From an uncultured Lacinutrix sp. (lineage in GTDB: Bacteria; Bacteroidota; Bacteroidia; Flavobacteriales; Flavobacteriaceae), in NCBI RefSeq assembly GCF_947500605.1, contig NZ_CANMSJ010000002.1:62001-126000 (forward strand): DNA of 64,000 bases, in the 5' to 3' direction. Both the position numbers and the translations under genes were made by a program. The notes beneath the pieces are model-generated. The model was not told the DNA's origin. It searched no databases and was given only the letters and a program-made list of their open reading frames with translations. Below, piece by piece: positions 43,517 through 51,018 of the stretch (position 1 is the stretch's first letter; every line of letters begins with the position of its first letter).

Positions 43517-43655
43517 TTTTATTTCTTAAAATTAGATTTTTAGCGTTTTGAGATAATAATAAAATGCTTTTTAAAATTACTTTTTTTACACAAAAAACCC
43601 AACTAACCAACAATAACAAAGCTCACGAAGGATTATTAGCTAAATTTTAAATCCG

Positions 43656-43683
43656 AAAAAATACGTAGTTCTACGTATTTTTT
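43656..43683. promoter_or_regulatory. Array unit A: operator-like palindrome
   Basis: Perfect 13-bp arms (43656-43668 and 43671-43683) around TT; core TACGTAG-TT-CTACGTA. The centre is 31.5 bp before TATATTTA (43701-43708). It could also act as a terminator for the response regulator gene because of the flanking A/T tracts. Confidence 0.7.
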
Positions 43684-43713
43684 TTACCGTTTATTCGAAG
43701 TATATTTATAATG

Positions 43714-43782
43714 CTATTAATCAATGACTATAAGAGAAACCAAAGCTCTACATTATAACTAATGTAGAGCTTCTCTTTTTTT
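43714..43782 (+). ncRNA. Array unit A: predicted ~69-nt small RNA
   Basis: Predicted to start about 6 bases after TATATTTA (43701-43708). It begins with the conserved CTATTAATCAAT, has an AAG-rich linker and ends in a perfect stem, AAGCTCTACATTA (43743-43755), loop TAAC, TAATGTAGAGCTT (43760-43772), then CTC and a T run. No -33 element is visible. Ends are predictions. Confidence 0.6.
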
Positions 43783-43989
43783 AGCTGGTTGTTTTTTGAC
43801 TAAAACTAATCAATATCTTATCTTATTTCAATCCTTTCTTTTTTTCTGAAACAAGTCAATAATTAATAAAACTAGCGTTTTTAAATTAAAGAATAAATTA
43901 CAGTGTAACTTCAAAAAACATAAGAAATAACGCTAACCAGTATATAAAAAAGGGGTCTACAGTGTTTTACACATTTAATTAAATCTCAT

Positions 43990-44015
43990 AAAAATACGTA
44001 GTTCTACGTATTTTT
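43990..44015. promoter_or_regulatory. Array unit B: operator-like palindrome
   Basis: 12-bp arms (43990-44001 and 44004-44015) around TT, with the same TACGTAG/CTACGTA core. The centre is 31.5 bp before TATCTTTA (44034-44041), exactly as in unit A. Confidence 0.7.
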
Positions 44016-44046
44016 TAAATCAAATATTCACATTATCTTTATAATG

Positions 44047-44116
44047 CTATTAATCAATTACTTTAAGGGTAATTTAAGCTCTACATTACAACCTAATGTA
44101 GAGCTTTTCTTTTTTT
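44047..44116 (+). ncRNA. Array unit B: predicted ~70-nt small RNA
   Basis: Follows TATCTTTA (44034-44041). Shares CTATTAATCAAT with unit A, has a TTTAAGGG linker and ends in AAGCTCTACATTA (44076-44088) paired with TAATGTAGAGCTT (44094-44106), then a T-rich tract. The stem sequence is identical to A but the loop differs (CAACC). Confidence 0.6.
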
Positions 44117-44241
44117 AGTAAATAAACATTAGTGGTATCCTATATTACTTCAATTGGTTATTCTCTATAAAACGAGTTGTAAAGCTATTGATCTTAAGTT
44201 TTTTTACTTAACAATAAAACCCGGTAAATATTAAAACTAAA

Positions 44242-44265
44242 AAAACACGTAGTTATACGTGTTTT
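44242..44265. promoter_or_regulatory. Array unit C: diverged operator-like palindrome
   Basis: AAAACACGTA (44242-44251) and TACGTGTTTT (44256-44265). Two symmetrical substitutions relative to A/B (TACGTA to CACGTA and TACGTG) keep the outer pairing, while the inner G-C pair is lost. The centre is 29.5 bp before TATCTTTA (44283-44290), 2 bp shorter than the others. Confidence 0.6.
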
Positions 44266-44295
44266 AAATAGGTTATTGAAACTATCTTTATAATG

Positions 44296-44365
44296 CTATT
44301 AATCATCTATCATTAAGGAAAAACCAAAGCTCTACATTATTACTTAATTTAGAGCTTCTCTTTTT
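44296..44365 (+). ncRNA. Array unit C: predicted ~70-nt small RNA
   Basis: Follows TATCTTTA (44283-44290). Shares CTATTAATCA with A and B, has an ATTAAGGAAAAACC linker and a terminator stem AAGCTCTACATTA (44327-44339) with TAATTTAGAGCTT (44345-44357), one mismatch, then TCTCTTTTT. Confidence 0.55.
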
Positions 44366-44584
44366 AAACACTCTTAGTTTGTTAATAGTTACTTTCTACC
44401 AAGCTATTACATTTTCTATCTATTCTTTACTATTAATTTTAAAAAACAAAATTGAAATATATTGAAAACTAGCGTTTTTAAGTCTAATTAAAAAAGTAGA
44501 AATCAAAGTAAAAACCAAACACAAAACAAGCAAACAAGTAGTAAAACATAACAGTTCGAGCGTTTATTTTCTTTTTAAAAACTT

Positions 44585-44616
44585 AAAAAAAATACGTAGT
44601 TCTACGTATTTTTTTT
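44585..44616. promoter_or_regulatory. Array unit D: operator-like palindrome
   Basis: 15-bp arms (44585-44599 and 44602-44616) around TT, core identical to A and B. The centre is 31.5 bp before TATCTTTA (44632-44639). Confidence 0.7.
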
Positions 44617-44644
44617 AACGTTAATACAAGCTATCTTTATAAAG

Positions 44645-44714
44645 CTATTAATTGATTTTTAAGGGAAGAAATTAATTAAAAAAAGCTCTGTACTGTAAAA
44701 GGTACAGAGTTTTT
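44645..44714 (+). ncRNA. Array unit D: diverged ~70-nt small RNA
   Basis: Follows TATCTTTA (44632-44639). The 5' end keeps CTATTAAT and a TTTAAGGGAAG linker, but the terminator stem has a new sequence: CTCTGTAC (44686-44693), loop of 8, GTACAGAG (44702-44709), then TTTTT. The stem can extend outward through TTAATT/AATTAA. A changed sequence with kept stem and position argues for selection on structure. Confidence 0.55.
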
Positions 44715-44741
44715 AATTAATCCAAAAACAACCTCAAACCT

Positions 44742-44846
44742 ATGGAAGAATTAGATGACACAAAAAACAACAAGCTAATTTTTGGAATTATTACTATTGC
44801 AATAATTCTAATTTGCTTTAACATTATTACTGTATTCGTGCATTAA
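44742..44846 (+). CDS. 34-aa single-TM small protein
   Basis: ATG at 44742, TAA at 44844-44846. MEELDDTKNNKLIFG is a charged N-terminus, followed by one hydrophobic helix (IITIAIILICFNIITVFV, about residues 16-33). It is framed by the unit D terminator 27 bp upstream and a strong terminator downstream. It could be expressed by readthrough of unit D or from an unseen promoter. No homologue known to me; the clean composition (acidic head, one TM) favours a real gene. Confidence 0.5.
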   Translation: MEELDDTKNNKLIFGIITIAIILICFNIITVFVH

Positions 44847-44860
44847 CACACTAAACTCTT

Positions 44861-44901
44861 AAACACAAAAAGCTCCTCTATTAGAGGAGCTTTTTGTGTT
44901 T
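44861..44901. terminator. Strong bidirectional terminator (small protein / odhB)
   Basis: 20-bp perfect arms, 44861-44880 and 44882-44901 (AAACACAAAAAGCTCCTCTA and its complement). It lies between the small protein gene and the convergent odhB, with A/T tracts inside the arms. Confidence 0.9.
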
Positions 44902-44917
44902 ATAAACTATTTATATA

Positions 44918-46132
44918 TTAAAGCTCTAAAGCTTTCTTAATATCATTGTTCATTAATAACTCTACTGGGTTTTCTAGGGCTTCTTTAACAGCAACTAAGA
45001 AACCAACACTTTCTTTACCATCGATAATTCTATGGTCGTAAGATAAAGCAACATACATCATAGGATGAATAACAACTTGTCCATCAACCGCAATTGGTCT
45101 TTCTATAATGTTATGCATTCCTAAAATACCACTTTGTGGTGGGTTAATAATTGGCGTAGATAACATACTACCAAAAACACCTCCATTAGTAATAGTAAAT
45201 GTTCCTCCTGTCATTTCATCTACAGTAATCTGTCCATCTCTTGCTCTAAGTGCTAAACGTTTTACTTCAGATTCTACACCTCTAAATGTTAAGCTTTCTG
45301 CATTTCTAATTACCGGAACCATTAAACCTTTTGGTCCAGAAACTGCAATACTAATATCTACAAAATCGAAAGTTTTCATTTCCTTACCGTCAATCATAGA
45401 ATTAACCGCTGGATACATTTGTAATGCACGAACTACTGCTAAAGAGAAGAAAGACATAAATCCTAAACCAACACCATGCTTTGCTTTAAACGTTTCCTTA
45501 TATTCTTTTCTAAGTGCAAAAATTGGAGACATATCTACTTCGTTAAAAGTAGTTAACATTGCTGTTGTGTTTTTAGCTTCAACTAAACGTTCTGCTACTT
45601 TACGACGTAGCATAGACATTTTAGAATTTGAAGAGCTACGGTTTCCACCTGTTGGCGTTCCCATAGAAGGCACTGCATTTACAGCATCGTCTTTAGTTAC
45701 ACGACCATCTTTTCCTGATCCAGAAATAGTACTTGCATCCATACCTTTTTCTGCTAAAATCTTTTTTGCTGCAGGACTTGCTGTACCTGTTGCATATGTT
45801 TTAGCTTCTGTAGCTTTTGGAGTTTCTACTGCTGCTTTTGGTGCTTCTGCTTTAGTTTCTACTTTTGGTGCATCAGAAGATCCTTCTGGTTTTGCAGCAC
45901 TTGTATCTATTAAACAAACAATTGCTCCAACTGCCACAGCATCACCTTCTTCAGCTTTTAGCGTTATTGTTCCGCTAGCTTCTGCAGGTAGCTCTAAAGT
46001 AGCTTTATCACTATCTACTTCTGCGATAGCTTGATCTTTTTCTACATAATCACCATCTTGAACTAACCATTCTGCTATTTCAACTTCTGTAATAGATTCG
46101 CCTGGCGAAGGTACTTTCATTTCTAAAATCAT
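44918..46132 (-). CDS. odhB: Dihydrolipoyllysine succinyltransferase (E2 of 2-oxoglutarate dehydrogenase)
   Basis: 404 residues. One lipoyl domain (about 1-80, lipoyl Lys in [12 protein letters not shown]), an Ala/Pro/Lys-rich linker, an E3-binding domain ([32 protein letters not shown]) and the catalytic core with [17 protein letters not shown]. Transfers succinyl from the E1 to CoA in the TCA cycle. It follows odhA, with a small secreted-protein gene in between. Confidence 0.96.
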   Translation of the reverse strand: MILEMKVPSPGESITEVEIAEWLVQDGDYVEKDQAIAEVDSDKATLELPAEASGTITLKAEEGDAVAVGAIVCLIDTSAAKPEGSSDAPKVETKAEAPKAAVETPKATEAKTYATGTASPAAKKILAEKGMDASTISGSGKDGRVTKDDAVNAVPSMGTPTGGNRSSSNSKMSMLRRKVAERLVEAKNTTAMLTTFNEVDMSPIFALRKEYKETFKAKHGVGLGFMSFFSLAVVRALQMYPAVNSMIDGKEMKTFDFVDISIAVSGPKGLMVPVIRNAESLTFRGVESEVKRLALRARDGQITVDEMTGGTFTITNGGVFGSMLSTPIINPPQSGILGMHNIIERPIAVDGQVVIHPMMYVALSYDHRIIDGKESVGFLVAVKEALENPVELLMNNDIKKALEL

Positions 46133-46172
46133 CGTAATGTAATTTTGTTATAATGTCTTGTTTACTATTGTA

Positions 46173-46544
46173 TTATTTTGAAGAATACATTTGTAATCCA
46201 CTAATTTTATTATTGTTATCTAAAAGAAAAAAGGCTTCTCCTACTCCATTCTCGAAAGTTACTTTATAGTTATGCCCTGTTCTTATTATTTCTTTTAATT
46301 CTACTGCTTTAATATTACCTAAAGCTTCTGCATTAATGTTTGTTTTAAAGAATGTTTTCGTCTTTTCTAATGTCAATGTTTTTTGAAAGTTGGCACTAAA
46401 CATATTGTAAACACTCTCGAAATCTCCATTATTATAATTGGTTTGAAAATCTGAAATTACTGTTTTATAATTCGCCTCTTCAGTTTGGGCAAAACCCAAA
46501 GAGAAACTTAATACTGCAACTATAATTAATAAAATTCTTTTCAT
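46173..46544 (-). CDS. Small exported protein between odhA and odhB (DUF3887-like)
   Basis: 123 residues from ATG 46544 (MKRILLIIVAVLSFSLGFAQ, signal peptide); the longer frame that reads back into odhA is rejected. The mature part (ISDFQTNYNNGDFESVYNMFSANFQKTL, then an NTF2-like strand set) resembles DUF3887/NTF2-type domains. Its start is 20 bp after the odhA stop and its end 41 bp before odhB, so it rides in the TCA operon although it is exported. Role unknown. Confidence 0.7.
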   Translation of the reverse strand: MKRILLIIVAVLSFSLGFAQTEEANYKTVISDFQTNYNNGDFESVYNMFSANFQKTLTLEKTKTFFKTNINAEALGNIKAVELKEIIRTGHNYKVTFENGVGEAFFLLDNNNKISGLQMYSSK

Positions 46545-46563
46545 GATATTATATTTAAATGGT

Positions 46564-49320
46564 TTAACGCTGATTGTTTTTTGTTTTATCAAATACGTAA
46601 TCAATAACTTCTTGATGACGCTTTTTAGATCTAACAGAACTTCCTGCAGATGGTGCTCCATAAGCACGCCTTGATGCTACTCTAAATGTTTTAGCTTCAT
46701 CAAAATGCATTAACATATGTGCATAAGCTCCCATATTTCTTGGTTCTTCTTGAGCCCAAACAATATCTTCTGCTTTATTATATTTCTTTAATGCTTCACG
46801 CATTTTCTCTGCCGGTAATGGGAATAATTGCTCTACTCTTACAATAGCAATATCATCACGTTTTAAAGTTTCACGTGTTTCATCTAAATCGTAATAGAAC
46901 TTTCCTGTTACAAAAATTAATGTTTTAACCTTATCAACCTTTGCTTCTACATCATCAATTACTGTTTGGAAACTTCCGTTAACAAAAGACTCTACAGTCG
47001 ATACTGCTTTTGGGTGACGTAATAAACTTTTAGGAGTAAATACTATTAAAGGTTTTCTAAAATTTGCTTTCATTTGCCTTCTTAACAAATGAAACATGTT
47101 TTCTGGAGTTGTACAATCTGCAACAAACATATTGTCTTTTGCACATAATTGCAAGTAACGCTCCATTCTAGCCGATGAATGTTCTGCGCCTTGGTTTTCG
47201 TAACCATGAGGCAATAACATTACTAATCCGTTTTGTGTTTTCCACTTATCTTCTCCTGCAGAAATATACTGATCTAACATTATTTGGGCACCGTTACTAA
47301 AATCTCCAAATTGTGCTTCCCAAATAGTTAGTGTTTTAGGGCTCGCCATAGCATAACCATAATCGAAACCTACAACACCGTATTCTGATAATAATGAATT
47401 GTAAATATGAAATTGACCTTGCGTATCGCTTATGTTATTATGTAAGATAATTTCTTCTTCACTATCCTCTACCTTAACAACTGCATGTCTGTGAGAGAAT
47501 GTACCACGCTCTACATCTTGACCAGAAATTCTAACATTGTAACCTTCTGTTAAAAGTGATCCGTAGGCTAAATGTTCTGCCATTGCCCAGTCTAATTGAT
47601 TATCGTCGAACATCGTTTGACGAGACTCTATTAGTCTTTCTATTTTACGAATAAACTTTTTATCTTTTGGTAAGTTTGATATAACCTTAGTTATATCTTC
47701 TAAGTTCTTTTTAGAGACTTTGGTGTCTATATCTTTCATCATCTCTACTTCGTCAACACGTGTAAAATCTTTCCACGTAGACTCCATAAATGGTGTGATT
47801 ACTGTTTTATCTTCTTTTCTTGAAGCGTCTAATTTCTCTTCAAGAGTATCTTTATATGCTTTTTCTAATTGCTTAACATGGTCTTTTCCTATTACACCTT
47901 GAGCAATTAATTTTTCGGCATAGATATTTCTAGGGTTTGCGTGCTTAGAAATTGCCTTGTACAATTTAGGTTGTGTAAAACGTGGCTCATCTCCTTCGTT
48001 ATGACCATATTTTCTATAACCTAACATATCTATAAATACATCACGCTTAAAATTCATTCTAAAATCTAAAGCAAATAATGTAGCGTGTACTACTGCTTCT
48101 GCATCGTCTGCATTAACATGTAATACAGGAGATAATGTTACTTTACCAACATCTGTACAATACGTACTCGATCTAGCATCTAAGTAATTTGTAGTAAAAC
48201 CTACTTGGTTATTTACTACTATATGTATGGTACCATTAGTTTTATAACCATCTAATTGTGCCATTTGAACCAATTCGTAAACCAAACCTTGACCAGCTAT
48301 TGCTGCATCTCCATGGACTACTATTGGTAAAACTTTACTAAAGTCGTCTTTATAAAATTCATCTTGTTTTGCTCTTACAATACCTTCTACAACTGCTCCA
48401 ACAGTTTCTAAGTGAGATGGATTTGGTGCAATACTTAATCTTATTTCTTTACCAGAATCTGATTTTCTTTTGCTTGTCCATCCTAAATGGTATTTTACAT
48501 CACCATCAAACACTTTTTCTTCGTAATCTTTACCGTCAAATTCGCTAAAGATATCTTTTGCCGATTTTCCAAAGATGTTTGTAAGTGTGCTTAAACGACC
48601 TCTATGTGCCATTCCCATTATAAACTCTTCTACACCTAATTCTGCTGCTTTTTCAATGACAGCATCTAAAGCTGGAATTAAAGCCTCACCTCCTTCAAGA
48701 GAAAAACGCTTTTGCCCAACATATTTAGTATGTAAGAAACTCTCGAAAGACACTGCTTCGTTAAGTTTTTTAAGAATATGCTTTTTTTGATCTGAAGAAA
48801 ATGCGGGTTGATTATCGTTAATATTCAACCTCTTTTGTATCCATTGGATTTCTTCAGGTTTTCTAATATACATGTATTCTACACCTATAGAATCGCAATA
48901 AATGCTTTCAAGATGATTTATGATTTCTTGAAGCGACTGTGCTCCAATGCCCAAAATCTCACCTGCACTAAAAACAGTTGACAAATCGGATTGTGATAAA
49001 CCAAAATTTTCGATCTCTAAAGTTGGTGCATATTTTCTACGTGCACGTACAGGATTCGTTTTTGTAAACAAATGCCCTCTATTTCTGTAGCCATCTATTA
49101 ATTTGACTACCTGAAACTCTTTTTGAACATGTTCTGGAATTTGTGTAGAAACTCCTTCTACAATGTCTCCATCCATGCCATAACTCTCACTACCAAAGTC
49201 GTAGCCTTGAAAAAAGGCTCTCCAACTTGGCTCAACAGAGTCCGGGTTTACTTGGTATTGTTCGTATAAATCAGCAAAGTATGCTGTATGTGCTGCGTTT
49301 AAAAAGGAATATTTATCCAT
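46564..49320 (-). CDS. odhA: 2-oxoglutarate dehydrogenase E1 component
   Basis: 918 residues, thiamine-diphosphate enzyme of the SucA type. MDKYSFLNAAHTAYFADLYEQY is the usual N-terminal helix. Motifs include GMAHRGRLSTLTNIFGK, HGDAAIAGQGLVYE and HNEGDEPRFTQP. RPAAGS-type PSAGSSVRSKKRHQEVI closes the protein. It decarboxylates 2-oxoglutarate and passes succinyl to the E2. A TATTTTTG element on the minus strand (49366-49359), 39 bp upstream, is a possible -7 site. Confidence 0.97.
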   Translation of the reverse strand: MDKYSFLNAAHTAYFADLYEQYQVNPDSVEPSWRAFFQGYDFGSESYGMDGDIVEGVSTQIPEHVQKEFQVVKLIDGYRNRGHLFTKTNPVRARRKYAPTLEIENFGLSQSDLSTVFSAGEILGIGAQSLQEIINHLESIYCDSIGVEYMYIRKPEEIQWIQKRLNINDNQPAFSSDQKKHILKKLNEAVSFESFLHTKYVGQKRFSLEGGEALIPALDAVIEKAAELGVEEFIMGMAHRGRLSTLTNIFGKSAKDIFSEFDGKDYEEKVFDGDVKYHLGWTSKRKSDSGKEIRLSIAPNPSHLETVGAVVEGIVRAKQDEFYKDDFSKVLPIVVHGDAAIAGQGLVYELVQMAQLDGYKTNGTIHIVVNNQVGFTTNYLDARSSTYCTDVGKVTLSPVLHVNADDAEAVVHATLFALDFRMNFKRDVFIDMLGYRKYGHNEGDEPRFTQPKLYKAISKHANPRNIYAEKLIAQGVIGKDHVKQLEKAYKDTLEEKLDASRKEDKTVITPFMESTWKDFTRVDEVEMMKDIDTKVSKKNLEDITKVISNLPKDKKFIRKIERLIESRQTMFDDNQLDWAMAEHLAYGSLLTEGYNVRISGQDVERGTFSHRHAVVKVEDSEEEIILHNNISDTQGQFHIYNSLLSEYGVVGFDYGYAMASPKTLTIWEAQFGDFSNGAQIMLDQYISAGEDKWKTQNGLVMLLPHGYENQGAEHSSARMERYLQLCAKDNMFVADCTTPENMFHLLRRQMKANFRKPLIVFTPKSLLRHPKAVSTVESFVNGSFQTVIDDVEAKVDKVKTLIFVTGKFYYDLDETRETLKRDDIAIVRVEQLFPLPAEKMREALKKYNKAEDIVWAQEEPRNMGAYAHMLMHFDEAKTFRVASRRAYGAPSAGSSVRSKKRHQEVIDYVFDKTKNNQR

Positions 49321-49435
49321 TATTAAGTATAAGACGTGTTCGCTTCAACAAATTTTATCAAAAATACAACTTTCTCTAAAAATAGCTATGCTTTTCTTAT
49401 ATTTATGTCTTTCTTAACAAACTAATCTTTTTTTT

Positions 49436-49969
49436 ATGACTTTAAAAACGCTTTCTTTAATAAAAACTGTTGCATTATTCTTGCTACTACTCTTCACCTT
49501 TTCTACTATTTCTGCACAAGACAACAACCAAAAAAGTGATTTTTGGGAAAACGTGCGTTTTGGAGGTGGCTTAGGATTAAGCACAGGAAGTAAAGTTTTT
49601 AGCGCCACTTTAGCACCTAGTGCTATCTACGATTTTAATTCTCAATTCTCTTTAGGTCTAGCATTAAGTGGCACATATTATAGTCAAAAAGATATTGCTA
49701 AATCTACTATATTAGGTGCGAGTATAATTAGTTTGTATAACCCTATTAACGAAATTCAATTATCTGCTGAATTTGAACAAAACCATGTAAGCAGAAATTT
49801 TGACAATCCCATTTTTATAGACGACAACTATTGGATTCCTGCTTTTTTTGTTGGAGCTGGATACAGAACTAACAATATAACAATAGGTATACGTTACGAT
49901 TTACTTTATGATGATAACAAAAGTGTTTACGCTAATGCTTGGGTGCCTTTTATTAGAGTTTATTTTTAA
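49436..49969 (+). CDS. Outer-membrane beta-barrel-like protein, 177 aa
   Basis: Signal peptide (ALFLLLLFTFSTISAQ), then eight or so amphipathic strands (VRFGGGLGLSTGSKVFSATLAPSAIYDF, FSLGLALSGTYYS, NNITIGIRYDLLY) and a C-terminal aromatic FIRVYF. It is divergent from odhA. Proteins like this next to odhA are, as I recall, sometimes mislabelled 'alpha-ketoglutarate decarboxylase' by position; nothing in the sequence supports an enzyme. Confidence 0.72.
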   Translation: MTLKTLSLIKTVALFLLLLFTFSTISAQDNNQKSDFWENVRFGGGLGLSTGSKVFSATLAPSAIYDFNSQFSLGLALSGTYYSQKDIAKSTILGASIISLYNPINEIQLSAEFEQNHVSRNFDNPIFIDDNYWIPAFFVGAGYRTNNITIGIRYDLLYDDNKSVYANAWVPFIRVYF

Positions 49970-50099
49970 AAACCAACAACCTATTATTCCTGAAATAATC
50001 AACTATTTTAAATTAAGACAGAACAATCTTAACTAATGACTTTTATCATTTTTTTTATCTGTTTATCAATCTATTTTTGTTCAACAAATAGATAAACCC

Positions 50100-50603
50100 A
50101 TGAAAGCAACATTAAAACTAATTTCCGTATTATTTATAACACTACTTATAAGCTGCGGAGGTAAGGAAGAAAAAAAGAAAGAAAAATTTTCTTATCAAAA
50201 AAAAGCAATAACAGAACAAACAACAACTCCTAAAACAGAAGAAACACCAGCATCTAAAAAAGTAGATTTAGAAAATAAAGGTGTTGGACCTATTAAATCG
50301 GTAGACTTAAGTGCTGCTGTAAACCAAGAAATGGTAGCTCATGGAGCAGATGTATACAAAAAAATGTGTACTGCTTGCCATAGAACAGATAGAAAATTTG
50401 TTGGTCCAGCGCCAACAGGAATTTTAAAACGTAGATCTCCGGAATGGGTTATGAATATGATTTTAAATCCTGAACAAATGGTAAAAGAAGATCCTTTAGC
50501 TAAAGAATTACTAATAGAGTTTAATGGTTCGCCAATGGTAAACCAAGGACTTACTGAAGAAGATGCTAGAGCTGTTTTAGAATATTTTAGAACACTAAAA
50601 TAA
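50100..50603 (+). CDS. Lipoprotein cytochrome c (single heme)
   Basis: 167 residues. Lipobox LLISCGGKEEKKK near residue 20, a low-complexity Lys/Thr/Glu linker to about residue 80, then a class I cytochrome c fold: heme motif CTACH near 100 and distal Met probably in GSPMVNQG, ending with a C-terminal helix (EEDARAVLEYFRTLK). A periplasmic membrane-anchored electron carrier. Nearest terminator: the 20-bp hairpin at 50619. Confidence 0.88.
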   Translation: MKATLKLISVLFITLLISCGGKEEKKKEKFSYQKKAITEQTTTPKTEETPASKKVDLENKGVGPIKSVDLSAAVNQEMVAHGADVYKKMCTACHRTDRKFVGPAPTGILKRRSPEWVMNMILNPEQMVKEDPLAKELLIEFNGSPMVNQGLTEEDARAVLEYFRTLK

Positions 50604-50618
50604 TATACTACTTCTAGA

Positions 50619-50668
50619 AAATATTCTAAGTAATTTTTATACTTCTAGAAAAATTACTTAGAATATTT
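50619..50668. terminator. 20-bp hairpin terminator shared by convergent genes
   Basis: Perfect arms of 20 bp (50619-50638 and 50649-50668) around a 10-base loop ATACTTCTAG. The right arm runs into the coding sequence of the minus-strand gene (last codons and stop, 50654 onward). Also, TACTTCTAGAAAA occurs twice as a direct repeat beside and within it. Confidence 0.88.
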
Positions 50669-51007
50669 ATTTTTAAACCAAACCTTTTGCCATTCTCTTT
50701 TTAATATTAAAAAGGAAACTTGCTCTGCAAGTATTAAAGTATCGCTACCGTCTAAACTTTTAATTGTATCCTCTGGAACATCAATAATATAAAGAAGGTT
50801 TAAATACTCGGCAAATTTTTCTTGAATAAGCTTATAAACGATTTCGTGTAGTAATAGTTTTAAACTTTTAGGCAGAATATCTTCATCGAAATCAAGATCG
50901 ATATTAGCATATAAAAAATCCTTATTCAATTGAAGAATTAATTTTTTATATAAATTTAATTGATTCGCTTCGTCAATTAAATCTTGAAATGTTTCAGGAA
51001 GCTTCAT
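50654..51007 (-). CDS. Conserved-looking hypothetical protein, 117 aa
   Basis: An acidic alpha-helical soluble protein (MKLPETFQDLIDEANQLNLYKKLILQLNKDF...). No domain recognised. It follows the polyprenyl synthetase gene by 11 bp in the same direction, so it is likely co-transcribed. Its last codons lie in the right arm of the terminator hairpin. Function unknown. Confidence 0.65.
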   Translation of the reverse strand: MKLPETFQDLIDEANQLNLYKKLILQLNKDFLYANIDLDFDEDILPKSLKLLLHEIVYKLIQEKFAEYLNLLYIIDVPEDTIKSLDGSDTLILAEQVSFLILKREWQKVWFKNKYSK

Positions 51008-51018
51008 ATTATAAGACT

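Noticed and set aside
43711-43758. Short ORF MLLIN... inside array units A and B
   Set aside because: The ATG would lie at or before the predicted transcript start. Unit C stops after seven codons, unit D has no ATG, and changes between A and B are not synonymous.
43656-44714. CRISPR array
   Set aside because: Repeats are about 250-350 bp apart, palindromic, with conserved promoter and terminator parts; there are no spacers of uniform length and no cas genes.
45108-46034. 308-aa plus-strand ORF opposite odhB
   Set aside because: It is the antisense shadow of odhB with an unnatural Ala/Pro/Ser/Thr-rich composition and no domain.
46545-46667. Upstream extension of the small exported protein into odhA
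   Set aside because: The extension overlaps the odhA 3' end in another frame; the signal peptide at MKRILLII sets the start.
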